Notes: generated by a model from the sequence alone, not told the origin. A stretch of 64,000 nucleotides of DNA from Micropterix aruncella (GCA_944548615.1 OX155961.1:22524773-22588772); one strand, 5' to 3'. Shown: positions 10,121 through 22,535, counted from the stretch's first letter. Program-made: numbers and translations.

Positions 10121-10876
10121 ACGCCTTCACTTTCACTCTTTATAACGCCTACGTTCGCAGTATAGTGGAGTTTGCGTCACCTATATGGTCACCGCGGTAC
10201 AATGTACACATTGACCGTATAGAGCGTATTCAGAAAACCTTCGTAAGGCACTTGTGTCATCGAACCCTCGCTGAATATACCTCATATTCTGACGGCTTGG
10301 CAAGGTTCGAAATGCTGAGTCTTCAGCAGCGACGTAAAGTGACTGATATGACGTTCTTCCACAACATACTTTCGCATCATATCGACAGCCCACAAATTCT
10401 AAGCAGAATAGCCTTAAATGTCCCATCGCGCCGAACTCGTCACCCAAGGGTATTCAATGTACCCAGACTCCATACAAATCAGCCTACGATGAATCGTTTC
10501 AGGAACTAGACATATTCTCAATGAGCAAAAACGAGTTTATCAGAGCGGTAATAGACCAGACCATTAAAGCTTGAACAAATATATACCTGTGCAGAATCAC
10601 ACACTCTCATATATACACAACAATGACACATACACGTAGATGTACTTACACACACCCATTAAACACACATCACAATCAAACATATAAACACACTCATCCT
10701 ACTCTATCATACACACTCACAAATCGAGAGAACATGATTATATAACACAATATATAAATATTATTACTCAACATCACGCACATAAACTGTATATTATCAG
10801 GAGACTATTTTGGCCGTAATATTGTTATTATTATTTATTAACTTAAGACCCGAGCGCTGTTTTTCTCTTTTGTTGA

Positions 10877-10904
<28 letters not shown>
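10121..10904 (+). pseudogene. 5'-truncated Jockey-like LINE, C-terminal domain and poly-A tail
   Basis: Open from about 10134: TLYNAYVRSIVEFASPIWSP, then HIDRIERIQKTFVRHL, the conserved region downstream of the reverse transcriptase in Jockey-clade LINEs. The main ORF stops at 10509; a shifted frame continues to about 10573. An AT- and CA-rich 3' UTR ends in about 27 A at 10877-10904. It sits inside the Helitron-like repeat between sequences that are adjacent at 16970-17010. Confidence 0.75.
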
Positions 10905-10908
<4 letters not shown>

Positions 10909-11068
10909 CAATAACTGCTTTTATGTGTCAAAAAATAAGAAAGATAAGTAGGCGTGTTTTTTCAAGACATTAGCAATAAATTAAGGACTCTTTTCAAAAT
11001 GAATTAATCCATTTACTATACTATTAATTAAGCCATTTACTATAAATTTTAGGTGGTGTAGTTATAGA

Positions 11069-11579
11069 TATATAAGGGCTATAAGTAAGCGGACTAAGGT
11101 CAGGCTGGTTCGAGCTCTGGTTTTCTCGATCTTTCTCTATGCATCGGAGACATGGACCCTGAAGGCTCGTATCTATACGCACCAAAATCGATGCACTGAA
11201 GATGTGGTGTTGGCGTGAAATGATAGGAATCCCATGGACAGCACGCCGCACCAACAAATCTGTCCTGGAAGAACTGAGCATCCAAGTGAGGCTCTCCACC
11301 GTATGCATAAGAAGGGTACTGCAGTTCTTCGGTCATGTTGCCAGGAGAAACCCAGAGAATCTGGAGAAAATACTTTCCGGGGGTTAAGTGGAGGGAAGAA
11401 CAAGCAGAGGCAGATCACCGGCCAGATGGAACGACCTCATCAAAGAAGTTACAAAAGGGTCAATACAATCTACGACCCGCCATGCAGAAGACAGGTCGAA
11501 GTGGAGGAGCCTCGTAGGTAGGCAAACTGTTGTCTAGTGGCCACGATCCTCAGCAATGAGGGAACGACAAAGAAGAAGA
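11069..11579 (+). pseudogene. RTE-clade LINE 3' fragment with 9-bp target duplication
   Basis: Encodes MWCWREMIGIPWTARRTN, VLQFFGHVARRNPENLEK and, after one stop, SRGRSPARWNDLIKE and RSKWRSLV: the standard C-terminal region of insect RTE elements. The 3' end is the short repeat AGAAGAAGA typical of RTE tails. AGTTATAGA flanks it on both sides (11060-11068 and 11580-11588), and removing the insert restores the order seen in the paralogous repeat at 17130-17165. Confidence 0.8.
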
Positions 11580-12025
11580 AGTTATAGAGATATCATAAAA
11601 TTATTAACGCGTGCAAGCACCTCGAAATACCTAGCAGGCGGCGGCGGCTGCTGTCCCAGCAAGGTCAGCGTTCAGCGGAAGGCGTCGCCGGTGGCGAGGA
11701 ACAATACGCGTACGTCTATGGTATAGATAGCGTGCATATGGCTTGCACTATATGTTAAAAAAGGCAAATAAACGCCAACCTTTTAAATTAACAAATCGAT
11801 TCGAAACTTTACGCGAAGCAAAACCGCGGGCAATGGCTAGTGATAAAATCAAGTAATGAGTTGAGAAATGTCATGATACACGTGAAATGTCATGAAACAT
11901 AAAACGTCATTGATGTGAAATTTCATTATAATGACCTAATATTTGCTCTATGATTCTACCGATATGTGAAGATACTCCTTCAGCTACAATCCGGTCAAGG
12001 AATAACATAATATTTTGACACTGAC

Positions 12026-12220
12026 CTCTCGTGCTTGTGTCCGCTGTGATGGCGGTGTGGGCTAGCCTGAATGGGCGCAGGGTGCTGGTTCGGATGAGCA
12101 GGAGGCTGGCTTCCCGGCGGATCTTGATGCGGTGGATCTTGGAGCGGTGTATTGGGAGCAGAACGGGCGCTTCCCAAGCCGCTGCCGCTGTGCGGCAGCG
12201 ATGCGAAGTTGCCGCTGGAT
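12026..12220 (-). CDS. Candidate internal exon of an unidentified host gene
   Basis: A 195-base GC-rich block in AT-rich surroundings. On the minus strand it is preceded by a textbook acceptor (CTTCTCTACTTTGTCCTCAG) and followed by a donor (GAGAG|GTCAGT). Its length is a multiple of three (phase-symmetric). Between the sites one frame is open: SSGNFASLPHSGSGLG, then a Pro/Gln/His-rich stretch with QDPPHQDPPG and HRHHSGHKHE. This looks like a disordered region of a regulatory or scaffold protein, but I do not recognise the gene. No TE family in the window matches it. Alternative: a chance GC-rich block or a TE-captured exon. Confidence 0.5.
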
Positions 12221-12366
12221 CTGAGGACAAAGTAGAGAAGAGAACGTTAGAAAGAGAAGTATTTTTAAAGAAATATATCTGCCACTGACGCTAGCATGGT
12301 GGACAAAATATAGGCTGTTTAATGAGTGATATCATGAAAAGTATGGCATGGTCACCAACAAAAACG

Positions 12367-12538
<172 letters not shown>

Positions 12539-12639
12539 GGAAATATCTCGGAAAATAAGCGTTCTAGCTTATTCAGTAATTTCTATAATAATAATGAATA
12601 TGGAGCGCTTGTTACAAATTTTTATGTGAGAACAGAAAC

Positions 12640-12870
12640 AAAATCAACAATTAAATATATTAAAAAGAATGAAAAATACTACTGCTCTTACAGAAAGTGA
12701 CCTATTGTAACTACAATTATTTTTATTACGGATTTTGTATGTCATATTTGTGGTTTATGTATTTATCAGTATATATATACATGTATATTTCAGGAATGTA
12801 CTCTATCATACCTTTCATTTGACACTAAACACGATATATTTAGGTTAATTTATTGACATTTGGACATTTG
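12640..12870 (+). repeat. Dispersed AT-rich repeat, paralogous to 15660-15920
   Basis: Shares in order TTAAAAAGAAT, TTACAGAAA, ATTATTTTTATTACGGATTT, GGAATGTACTC, CTTTCATTT, ACACTAAACACGATATATTTA and TTAATTTATTGACATTT with 15660-15920. The second copy runs into a Helitron 3' end, so this is probably internal Helitron sequence. Confidence 0.6.
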
Positions 12871-13384
12871 GACATTTAGACAACTACATACTTGGCATTT
12901 GGACCCTACGACACTCGGGATAACATAAAGATTCTAACAATACCGCACACTACTAAATTGGTTCAAGCGTTTAGAAGTTATGGTAAAATAAAGAATCGGA
13001 AAACATACATAGATGAACGCTGTACACATTACACTACTTTTTTGTTGGGCAGTCGTGTAAAAATAAATGCAGTGAATTTGAAGATAGATTTTTAAAAAAA
13101 ATATTTATTTTCTTTTAGCCTTTTTGATGACATTACTTCATGCAGCATCTAAGGGTATACTTTTATATAAACTAAGGTTTTTTTAATATCGTTTGAGTAG
13201 TACTAAATTGTATACAAAATATGTTTCATTTGAATAAGCTAGCATTCTAAGTTTCAGAGATATATAGTGCCCCGATCCATTGCTTTTGAGTGTATATGTG
13301 CGCCAGTGTTGGGTCAATCGATTGAATATTTAAATCGACTAAGCAATTTTGATGCTCTTTTGATGCCACTCGGCAATTCGTTCT

Positions 13385-13680
13385 CGTCAATCGGTCGGTC
13401 GGCCGACCGGCGAACCGACCGAACGGCTGACTGAACGACTGAACGGCCGACCGACTGACCGGCCGACTGATTGACCGACCAACCGACCGGTCGATTGACC
13501 GACCGACCGCCCGGCTGACCGACCGACTGACTGACCGGCCGACCGACCGACCAGCCGATTGACCGACCGACCGACCGGCCAACCGAATGACCAACCGACC
13601 GACTGAACGACCTACCGACCGTCCGATCGACCGGCCAGCCGACTGACCGACCGACCAACCGACGGACTGAACCTCCGACC
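13385..13680. repeat. Imperfect tetranucleotide (GACC/CCGA)n repeat, about 295 bp
   Basis: Degenerate runs of CGAC/CCGA with point changes. The Arg/Ser/Val/Gly-rich ORFs on the minus strand (13247-13658) are translations of the repeat, not genes. Confidence 0.95.
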
Positions 13681-13689
13681 TTAATAATT

Positions 13690-14550
13690 TAAGCTTGGAG
13701 CCCTTCTACGTTGCTTGTATTACGCTATATATGGATCTTAGTACGATCTCTGGCCTAGTTAGGCATATTCTCAATGAAAATCATTTAAATATAATTTGTT
13801 GAATGAATACATTATTATTTTTGTTGTTTTTTCGCTTCAACCGGTTGTGGGATTGTTTTTGGGATGGGTATTGTCCTTCACAATCGAATACCCGCAGGTT
13901 TTTCCTTCTCCAGTTGTACAAAGGTTAGTGACCGTTTCAGACATTTGAAGTTTGTATGACCTTCTACCTCGAATTTTGCCTTGAATATGAGTGAAGCAGA
14001 TGGATTAAATGTATGAAAAACTCGTTTTGTCTGTATATTAGAATGCTTATTGCGCGGAAGGCGAAGGAAAACCACCAAACTTTTTCCTTGCTACACCTCC
14101 GGTCTTTGGCCGGACAGTCCGGTTTTTTTCTGTCCGGTCAAGAAAATCTTGGTAACCCGGACAATAAATAACCGTGTGGTATCTGGCGCTGGGACTTGGG
14201 CCGACCACAGACAAGTAGGAATTAAGACTCTTAATATGTGGTGCATTTTTTTAAACAATGAAGCAGCACCAAATTTGTTGAAAATCATGCAGTATGTGTG
14301 TAATATTTCTATGTCTAATGCTATTATGAAACAAATCTTTAGCGTCGTGGTAAATATATGGACCGTCGAAAAAATTGTCTCGCAATGTAACAACAGAATT
14401 GTACGTTTTTTTTTAAAATAAGTGCTAGTTGCAATGCTTTATTAAAAGCATTGGCATCGATTGATAAAAATATCAAAAAAATAAATTAACTGTTAGTTTA
14501 GCATTCGACGCTACTTAGTAGGAAATTAGTAACTAAGTTTACGCTCTTAT
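13690..14550. other. No gene recognised
   Basis: Open frames here (for example 14050-14421) show no domain, no codon-like bias and no splice context. A short inverted GC motif (CCGGTC...GACCGG type) is visible at 14099-14137. Confidence 0.5.
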
Positions 14551-14555
14551 AAAAT

Positions 14556-15075
14556 CGGTTGTGTCACCCCAATACTTTACCAGCAAGCAGACAAGCCCCT
14601 CCGACAACCCCCCTCTCCTTCCCTATTTTCTTAAATATGGCGGAGTTTAAATATTATTTGCGTCGCATATATACGAGATATACCAACCGAGGTTCACAAC
14701 GTGATTTCGGTTCAACAAGGCGTCTGTGTACTGAAATTCAAGTCTCGAACTGCAATATTTCGAAATTTAGGTATAACTAGCGCGCCATCTGGTGGATCGA
14801 TTTTAATCATAATCTTTTCAACTTCTGCCATGACCAAATGATGCCTGCATGCTAAATTTCGACGAAGCCTTTGGGCGGCATCGTGGAAGAATACACACAC
14901 ACACACACACACACGCAGACTCACAGACGAACATCAATCTGGAAATTGTCTTAATCGTCTCGAGGAGTATGGGGCGGTGGGGGGGGGGGGGGGGGGGGGG
15001 ATTTGCGCGAGAATACTTTCCCTCTGCCGGGAAAGTAATATAAATTTGCCCGGTTTTTTTAAAGACATCTGGCAA
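14556..15075 (-). repeat. Microsatellite-bearing interspersed repeat
   Basis: Bounded by ATCGGTTGTGTCACCCCAA at the left and CTTTCCCTCTGCCGGGAAAGT towards the right. It contains (AC)n at 14893-14912 next to TCGTGGAAGAAT and a long G-run around 14980-15001. The element at 38170-38715 has the same parts in the opposite orientation (CTTGGGGTGACACAACCGAT, ATTCTTCCACGATAGCGCC, GACGATTGAGACTATTTCC), so they are one family. Class unknown. Confidence 0.6.
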
Positions 15076-15654
15076 CCCTAGTGAATCGCTGTCATGTAAT
15101 GACTCAATAACGACGAAAATGTAATGTAATGGAATGATAGCCTACATCTGGTATCGGACACGGCACTCGCAGTAGAAGAAGAGTGCTCGTCAGCAGTGAT
15201 TTTGTTTGAAGCAATAGCATAGAATATTTTCGAGTCGGTTGGCCAATTTATAATACGTCTATCTTTTTACCGATGTTCTCTGACCACATCTAGATTTATA
15301 TACGTTGTTTATATCATAATGGCGCTCCTATTGACCCCGCGCCCTTGATTTCTCTCTTTCGTTTTCATCTGTTTGTTTACTGCGAAATATCCAATATTAT
15401 TTTACTCGTAAACAACCAGAATATCCCAGTGGAATCGCTCGTTATGGCGAAACGTGATCAGTTTATGTGTCTACGCGTGCTATGCCCACTGAATGAAGTT
15501 TTATTGCCACTTTCTATAATGATGTTGTCGTTGTGATCGGTGATCTATCAACTTTAGGTGACCCTGATGACGTCACTAAAAATTAATTTTATTTAATTAA
15601 TTTAATTATTTCTCATCTTATATTTCAGATAAGATAACACTGGGGAAACATAAT

Positions 15655-16171
15655 GACTTCTAAATTAAAACAAGTAAATACATTAAAAAGAATAAAAAAA
15701 CACGACTGCCGTTACAGAAACTGATTTATTGTATTTATAATTATTTTTATTACGGATTTTTATGAAATATTTGTAGTTTCTGAATATATCCGCAAAGATA
15801 CATATATATTTTCGGAATGTACTCAATTTCACAAAAACCTTTCATTTTACACTAAACACGATATATTTATGTTAATTTATTGACATTTAGAAATTTGGAC
15901 ATTTAGATTTACTAATATTTTGAGAGTTAAGGTACCCTGTGTAAAATGTACGGCTGATAACCCATCAAGGTCAGCGTTCAACGGAAGGCGGCGCTGGGGG
16001 CGAGGAACAAGAAGCGTACGTCTGCGATATAGGTGGCGTGCATCTGAGGGGGGATGTCTTGCACTATATATCTAAAGCTAGTGTCTAAAAAAGGCAAATA
16101 AACGCCACCCTATTTGAATTAACGAATCGATTAAAAACTTTACGCGAAGCGAAGCCGTAGGCAATAGCTAG
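15655..16171 (+). mobile_element. Helitron-like 3' part ending CTAG
   Basis: Contains the AT-rich block shared with 12640-12870, then GTCAGCGTTCAACGGAAGGC, GCAAATAAACGCC and the end TTTACGCGAAGCGAAGCC...GGCAATAGCTAG (CTAG at 16168-16171). The end is the same as at about 11850. The 5' boundary is not visible. Confidence 0.6.
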
Positions 16172-16645
16172 TCTATACTAATATTATAAAGAGGTAAAGT
16201 TTGTGACGTTGTAGGAAGTAATCTCTGGATCTACTGAACCGATTTTGAAAATTCTTTTAACAATAGAAAGCAACGTTATTTGTGATTGTCATAGGCTTTA
16301 TATTAATCCGAAAAATGAAAAGACTTTTTCGTGGTAGTCGGATTTCCAAAGTAAGTCGCAAAAGACTTTTCCCTTTTACTGCATATAATTTCACTTTTAC
16401 TACATTAATGGTTAAAGAGATAAGACACTCACAAATAAGACCCTCACAAGAAGATACTCACAAATAACGGTAATATAGTCAAATTGGCACGCAAATTCAT
16501 ACATACATATGCAGTAAAAATATAACCCTTTTTTTGGCAGTCAGGAAATAAATCATAGCACTCAGTACTAACCAAACCCCACACTCATAATTTCATCACA
16601 AGTAAAAAGTTTTACCGCCCAACGAAGTGGGCACGGGTCAGCTAG
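16172..16645 (+). mobile_element. Non-autonomous Helitron, 474 bp, complete
   Basis: Starts TCTATACTAATATTATAAAG and ends CACGGGTCAGCTAG, with a short hairpin GCCCAACGAAGTGGGC just before the end, as expected for a Helitron terminator. It starts directly after the CTAG of the upstream Helitron and is followed by T, so it inserted at the end of another Helitron. Related copies: 50574-51319 and 61627-62373. No RepHel coding sequence. Confidence 0.85.
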
Positions 16646-17346
16646 TATTATTATAAAGAAGTAAAGTTTGTAAGTTTGCAAGTTTGTATGTAGGAGGTAA
16701 TCTCAGAAGCTACTCATCCGATTTCGAAAATTGGTTTACTAATGGAAAGCTACACTATCGACAAATGGTATACGCTATATTTTATTGTGATAAATATTGG
16801 TATTTAATACGAAACCAGAATATTTGTAAATTAAGTCGCAGAAAAATGAGCTGGTGAGTTGCTTTATCGGCGTGCGGTGCCGAAACGATATATGTATGAT
16901 TGATATATGTAAAAACAATATATGGCATAATCGTCGACCTTAAAAGATCTATTAAAAAGTCCAAAAAACATATATCCAACTTTTATATTTAGGCTACAAT
17001 AACTGCTTTTATGTTTTAAAAAAAATTGAAAAATAATTAGGCAATGTTAAGTTGAAGACATTAACAATAAAATATGAATACTTATTCCATAATCACGACT
17101 GTTAAATGGAGATACAATTAGCCATATACAGTAAGTTATTAGGTGGTATAGTTTAGGAGATATCGTGAATTTAGTAAAGCGCGCAAGCACCTCGAAATAT
17201 CTAGCGCGGCGCGGCGGTGGCTGGCCAGCGGGTGGCGAGGGTCAAGACACGTACCTACGTCTGGCGATATAAGTAGCGTACTTATGAGAGGGACGCTTTA
17301 AATGATTGCACTATATACCTAAAGGTAGCGTCTCAAAAGGCAATGT
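16646..17346 (+). mobile_element. Third Helitron-like repeat in a tandem run, 3' truncated
   Basis: Begins TATTATTATAAAGAAGTAAAG, a slightly shortened Helitron 5' end directly after the previous CTAG, and contains GCTTTATCGGCGTGCGG and GCGCAAGCACCTCGAAATA. It stops after AGGTAGCGTCTCAAAAGGCAA without the CTAG end. It is the undisturbed model for the broken copy at 9945-11850. Confidence 0.6.
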
Positions 17347-17599
17347 TCCAATGAACGAAACAGGTCTCTAGAGTACGTCTCAACAGGATCAATACAAGAG
17401 TGTTTCGGATGTGAGAGTTAAGGTAAGTCGCTAAAGTGCAAAACATACGCGACCAAGCTTGTCACATAGATTGCTTGTCAAGACGGCACTGCAACTTCAG
17501 CTAATTGTCAGACCATTGCAGCGTTTGATCGATTGTTAGTCCTATACATTTTGTGGAAATGACCATTGTACTTACACTATAAAATCATGTAATACTTAC

Positions 17600-17752
17600 A
17601 CTATAAAATCAATGAAGGAATTATATGCTACAATAAGCTACCCTCTAGTTTTAAAAAAATATGCCGCGCAGGAAAAATGCTCCAATTTAAAAATAAACTC
17701 AAATTATATCTCATTGATAGAAAATTGTACGACATTAACGATCTCTATATAT
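17600..17752 (+). pseudogene. LINE C-terminal fragment
   Basis: Frame from about 17678: LQFKNKLKLYLIDRKLYDIN then a stop, the usual last residues of Jockey/CR1-like ORF2 proteins. Upstream residues are broken by shifts. Confidence 0.6.
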
Positions 17753-17764
17753 AATTCCGTCAGT

Positions 17765-18330
17765 CAGGACAACATTTGCCCAGAGACATATATTCTACAT
17801 AGCCCCAAAATTATATAATTCCCTTAGTGAAGACATGAAAAATTATCCTAACATAAAAATATTTAAAGCAAACCTTAATAGATGGCTACTTAACAAGGGA
17901 TATGTAAAATCTGATCAACTTCTTTGCAACGCACGACAATTTATTTAGTATCACTTATCTATTTTTCTTAATTAAATTTTATTAAATTACAACTATAAAT
18001 ATATATATTTATTACATAGCTATATTTTTTATAAAATTGGTATATTTATGTGTATATACAGGTGGTGAGTCCAAATAATTTATTTAAAAAAAAACACTTC
18101 ATTTCTTAAAATTGCATAAAAATATGCACATCTAGAGACGGGCCAAATTATCGCCTAGTTAGATGTGCTATTGGCAGTAAAGGTCATGTAAGATGTGTTA
18201 AACCTCCCTATATTAATTATTAAATAATTTATATAATTATTATAAGATTACATGACCTATGAATGAACTGTATACCTAATCCTATGTACCTAAATAAATC
18301 AATAAAATCAATCTAAAAACTGTATGCATC
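17765..18330 (+). pseudogene. Second LINE C-terminal fragment and 3' UTR
   Basis: Encodes YIAPKLYNSLSEDMKN and FKANLNRWLLNKGY, a CR1/Jockey-type C-terminus, directly after a different LINE tail. The following AT-rich sequence to about 18330 holds AATAAATCAATAAAATC near its end and looks like its 3' UTR. Confidence 0.6.
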
Positions 18331-18339
18331 TCGACTATA

Positions 18340-18806
18340 TCTCTTTCTGTAATAGGTTTTTAATCGATTTTCAATTTGACTAAAATGCATTGACTATTTC
18401 TATTATTAAGTAGGCACATATTACTTATACCTTGACTATTTTCATTTGCAATATAATCACTAAGACATTTTATTTTACTTTTTGACAATCGTCACAATTT
18501 TTTTTTGTTATTTTTGACATTACATTTATTTATTTTATACTAAAAAAACTTATTTTTATCGGTATTTTAAAGAATTAATTACTCCGTGTTTTTATCTGGT
18601 AAACTAAATGGTTAGACTCGATTTAATTCTACAATAATACCTTCTTTATTCTTACGAGTAACCTTTTATGTCTTGATTATTAATACAAGAATTTGATCAT
18701 TAATGAAGAATTCAATCATATCACGGCCAAATGTAAATGTAATACAACTGTCTATACAACTATGTATTAGTTTTTAGGACAATAAATTATTTGATTTGAT
18801 TTGATT
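18340..18806 (+). repeat. LINE 3' UTR with (TTGAT)n tail
   Basis: AT-rich and non-coding, ending AATAAATTATTTGATTTGATTTGATTG, a microsatellite-type tail of the kind that ends many insect CR1/Jockey-like LINEs. No coding part is recognised. Confidence 0.45.
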
Positions 18807-19608
18807 GAAAGAAAATTTTGTAGCTATATACCTACCAAAATTATTGTGAATAGAACTTGAATTTCATATCAGCTTGGTGAGAAGTTACTCCCCAAGACGT
18901 TAGCTTGAAAGTTTTTACCGCTTAAGTCATTCTTCTTGCACATCACCGAATCTACAGCATGGGAGTCCATGCTTCCAAGGTTTACGTAAATCACACCGAG
19001 CTTTCGTTTTCGTCAACGCCTCGCAATCCAAATCGCCATCGCCGTAGTGCTTTATTAAGACTTTCACGCTAACCGGTTATTTCCAGAGTGAATGGGGGCC
19101 GGTCTCTCGTAATTGTTGAATGAACGTCCGTTGACCTTGCTCACATTTTGGGAGCTCGTGGGCGTCTGTCCTAGTTTTCATAACAAGGTACGCGACCGAC
19201 TAACTCACTGCCATTGCCCAATACTATTACATATGTATATCATTTCATTTGATAAGCCTAAATCATGGCGTTGCTTTTATGGCGCATATACCATTGGTGA
19301 GATTATCATAATAAATTATGTCATTTTTTTTATTTTATTTTCTTTATTCAAGAAAATATAAAAGAACTATTTAAACACAATGATTCTGAGTCACTCCTAA
19401 CTAGGCAGTGCCTGTTCCAAAGAAGACACCAATTTTATATGAAAGCAATATTTTATTATATTATTTTATAACAAAAATATTTCCAAGCTGTTGATTTCAT
19501 AAGCTTAGACCAAACTGCTTTCGAGTTGGACAGTAAAATATAAAAAAAATAAGCAAAATCATTATTAAAAAATCAAATGTTTACTTTGATTTTTACAAAC
19601 AGTAAAAG
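18807..19608. other. No gene recognised
   Basis: No domain, RNA gene or repeat with a second copy in the window. Confidence 0.5.
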
Positions 19609-22535
19609 TAGTAGTAGTAGTAGTAGTAGTAGATGGAGTGGGGGGCTTGTTTCCAGCCCTTGGTGTCACCTAGATCTGTAAGGTCTTTTGTAACTACCCA
19701 CTGTGTGGTTAGGTCAATTGTCAGCTAGTAGCCCGGTACTTCTTACCAGACTAAGTAGGTCACTGACCTTCAAGTTGGGCAGATCGCTGGGTTCGAGAAA
19801 GGCTCGTCCCAGTAAACTGTGTCTTTTGGCGGCGAGCCCTGGACAGCGGCTAACAATGTGTATGCTGTCTTCAGGTTCCTCGCCACATATTCGGCAATCC
19901 TTGCTCTCAGTCAAGCCAAGGTTGAATAGATGAGCTCTAAGGGTCGTGTGTCCGGTGAGGAGACCGATAGTGGTTCTAAGGTTCTTCTTGCTCATGTCAA
20001 GTAGGGCCTTGGTTTTCTTCTGTAGTGGTTGCTCCATCATGGCTTTTGCCTGGCGACATCCCTGACTCTGTTTCCAGGAAGCCCGAGGTTCCTGCTCCAA
20101 GCAGTCCCTGATGATTTTCTTACCTGTAGCGAAGGGGACCCCTACAGCTGGCTCCACTGGGCAATCCAGTGTGCCCAGTTTTGCCAGTCTATCGGCCTCT
20201 TCGTTTCCGGGTATGCCTTGGTGACCCGGTATCCATATTAGGGTGATTTTGTTGGATTTTCCCAATTTGTTGAGCTCCTGCATGCAGTCCCAGACCACAG
20301 AAGATTCTGTGGTGGCTTTAGCCAGAGCGTCCAGTGCTGCTCTGCTGTCAGAGCAGATGAGGATTTGTCTGTTTTTTACCTCAAGTCGACTTTGTAGTTT
20401 TATGCATTCCAATATGGCAAGTACCTCGGCTTGGAAAACCGTAGCGTATTGTCCAAGGGGGATGCTGATTCTGTGGTTGGTTTTGGGTCCGTACACGCCT
20501 GCCCCAAAACGTCCATTTGTTCCTGAGCCGTCGGTGAACCAGGCGTCTGCGTTGTGGCTTTGAAGCCACTGCGGATTTTTCCATTCTTCCCTGGTGGGGA
20601 TTAGGATTTTATAGGATTTCTCTACCGAAATTTTTTTCCGTAGTCGATCCTGGGTCAGAGTGAATGGGCTTTTGTGGAGGAGGTTTAGCTCAGGATGATT
20701 GTGCCCTCCACGCTTCCACTCGCCCAAACACTTCAGTCTGTATGCTGTAAGTCTGGCGGAGTGGATGATGAGCTTGTCCAGAGGCGGGCAGCAGAGTGCC
20801 ACCTCTAATCCCGCTGTTAGGGTGGTCTTCATGACGCCAGTTGCAGCCCTGAGGTAGTTATCTTGAAGGCTTTTAAGCATTTTTACTGTCTCAAGCTTTT
20901 TCACCCTGGACCACCAGACTATTGCAGCATAGGTTAGTCTAGGCAGCAGTACTGCCCTGTAGAGCCATAAGGCGACCCTGGGTTTGAACCCCCAGGTTTT
21001 TCCCATGACTCTTATGCACGTCCACAACGAGGCATAGAAGGTTGTTCTCTTGCGCTCGAGGTGGTGCTTCCAATTGAGCTTTGGGTCTAGATAGACTCCA
21101 AGGTATTTACCTACTGTAGCGTATTCTATCTCCTTATCCCAGAGCTTGAGACACTCAACGGGTTCGGGTTTGTATTTTCTGGTGAAAATCATGGCCTTAG
21201 TCTTGCTTGGATTAGCGGATAGACCTCTGGCCTGGCACCAGTCTTGGGTGGTCTTAAGTGCTTTGTCCATGAGCTCCTTAAGTATTGATAGGAAGTTTCC
21301 TCTGACTACTATGGCCACGTCATCAGCGTAGCCGTAGACAGAGAGGCCTAGGTTTTGTAGATCTATTAGGAGTTCGTCTACAACGATGCTCCACAAGAGG
21401 GGGGAGATGACTCCACCCTGTGGACAGCCCTTAGCAGGGATTCCCGTGATGGAGGTGTCGCCTTGATAGACGGTCAGATTCCTATTTGATAGCATACTCA
21501 ATGTCCAGTCAATAATGGTCTCTGGTATTCCTCGTCTGTGCATAGCGTTTTTTATAGTTGCATATGATGTGGTGTCAAATGCTCCTTCGATGTCCAGGAA
21601 TACTCCCAGAGCGTAACCTTTCGCCGCTAACTGTGTCTCTATTGTGCTCACCAGGTGATGTAGGGCAGTGTCCGTAGATCTGCCCTCCCTATAGGCATAC
21701 TGAGCATCAGCAAGCGGTTGAAGAGCTAGGTGGTTGTTTTTCAAGTAGCCGTCAACTAGTCTCTCCAGTGATTTCAGGAGAAAGGAGGTGAGGCTAATGG
21801 GTCTGTAGTCTTTGGCAAAGATGTGGCCGTTCCTGCCTGCCTTTGGAATGAACGTGACTCTTGCGCTGCTCCAGGCATGAGGGACGTATCTGAGGGCTAT
21901 GCTCGCTCTGAGTACCTTTGTTAGAGGGCCCAGCAGCTGGCTTAACCCTTTTTGTAGTAGGACTGGGTATATTCCATCCGGTCCAGGTGATTTGTAGGGG
22001 TCGAAGGAGCTCACGGCCCATTCTACTGCTTTTGGATTAACTATCTTGGCTGCAAGGGCCCACTCCCTGGGCTTGTGGAGCCTCTTGGAGTTCTCCCCTG
22101 CGGCAATTGGGTGTGAGGATTCCTGGAAGCCCGGAAAGTGTGTTTCCATTAGGAGCTTCAAGGTTTCCTTGGTGTCGCTTGTGTGTCCCCCCTCTGGTCG
22201 TTTAAGGCATCCCAGCTGGGGGCGGTTGTTAGAGCTGAGGATCTTGTTGAGCCTGGAGGCTTCGGAAGCTGTTTCCACGCTCTCACAAAAGTCCCTCCAG
22301 CTTCTTCGTTTGGCTTTAACAATGGCCTTGTTGTATTCGTTTCGGGCGTTTTTGTATTCCTCCCAAAGATGTTGCGAGTTAGTGTTGTGATTTCTCGCCC
22401 TATTGAAACACCTTCTCAGCGTAAGCCTGAGCTTGGTCAGCTCTGGGTTCCACCATGGGACCTTTTTTGAGAGGTTTTTTTGTTTCAAAGGGCAATTCTG
22501 CTCGTAGGCGTCTATAACGGCATTAGACAGTAGTA
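19609..22535 (-). mobile_element. 5'-truncated LINE (I/LOA/R1-like) with (TAC)n tail
   Basis: Holds the 950-codon ORF below. Its 3' UTR is only about 80 bases and ends in a run of (TAC)n on the minus strand ((GTA)n at 19609-19632). Sequence matching the element starts near 22535; the endonuclease domain and ORF1 are missing. AGTAGTAGTA also occurs at the 5' junction (22529-22539), so either the target was an AGT repeat or the target duplication includes it. Confidence 0.8.

Larger units (their letters stand above)
9945..11850 (+). mobile_element. Helitron-like non-autonomous element with two nested LINEs
   Basis: Blocks collinear with the element at 16646-17346 and with the end at 16010-16171 occur in order: GGCTTTATCGGCGTGC (9971), CATATATCCAGCTTTTATA (10102), GCTACAATAACTGCTTTTAT (10905), AGGTGGTGTAGTTATAG (11051), GCAAGCACCTCGAAATA (11612), and an end with TTTACGCGAAGC and GGCAATGGCTAG (11840). 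CTAG is the Helitron 3' end. The host is split by a Jockey-like LINE (about 10121-10904) and an RTE fragment (11069-11579). The 5' TC end is not resolved. Confidence 0.6.

Noticed and set aside
13247..13658. Arg/Ser/Val/Gly-rich minus-strand ORFs
   Set aside because: Translations of the degenerate GACC/CCGA tetranucleotide repeat; two frames look alike, as expected for a repeat.
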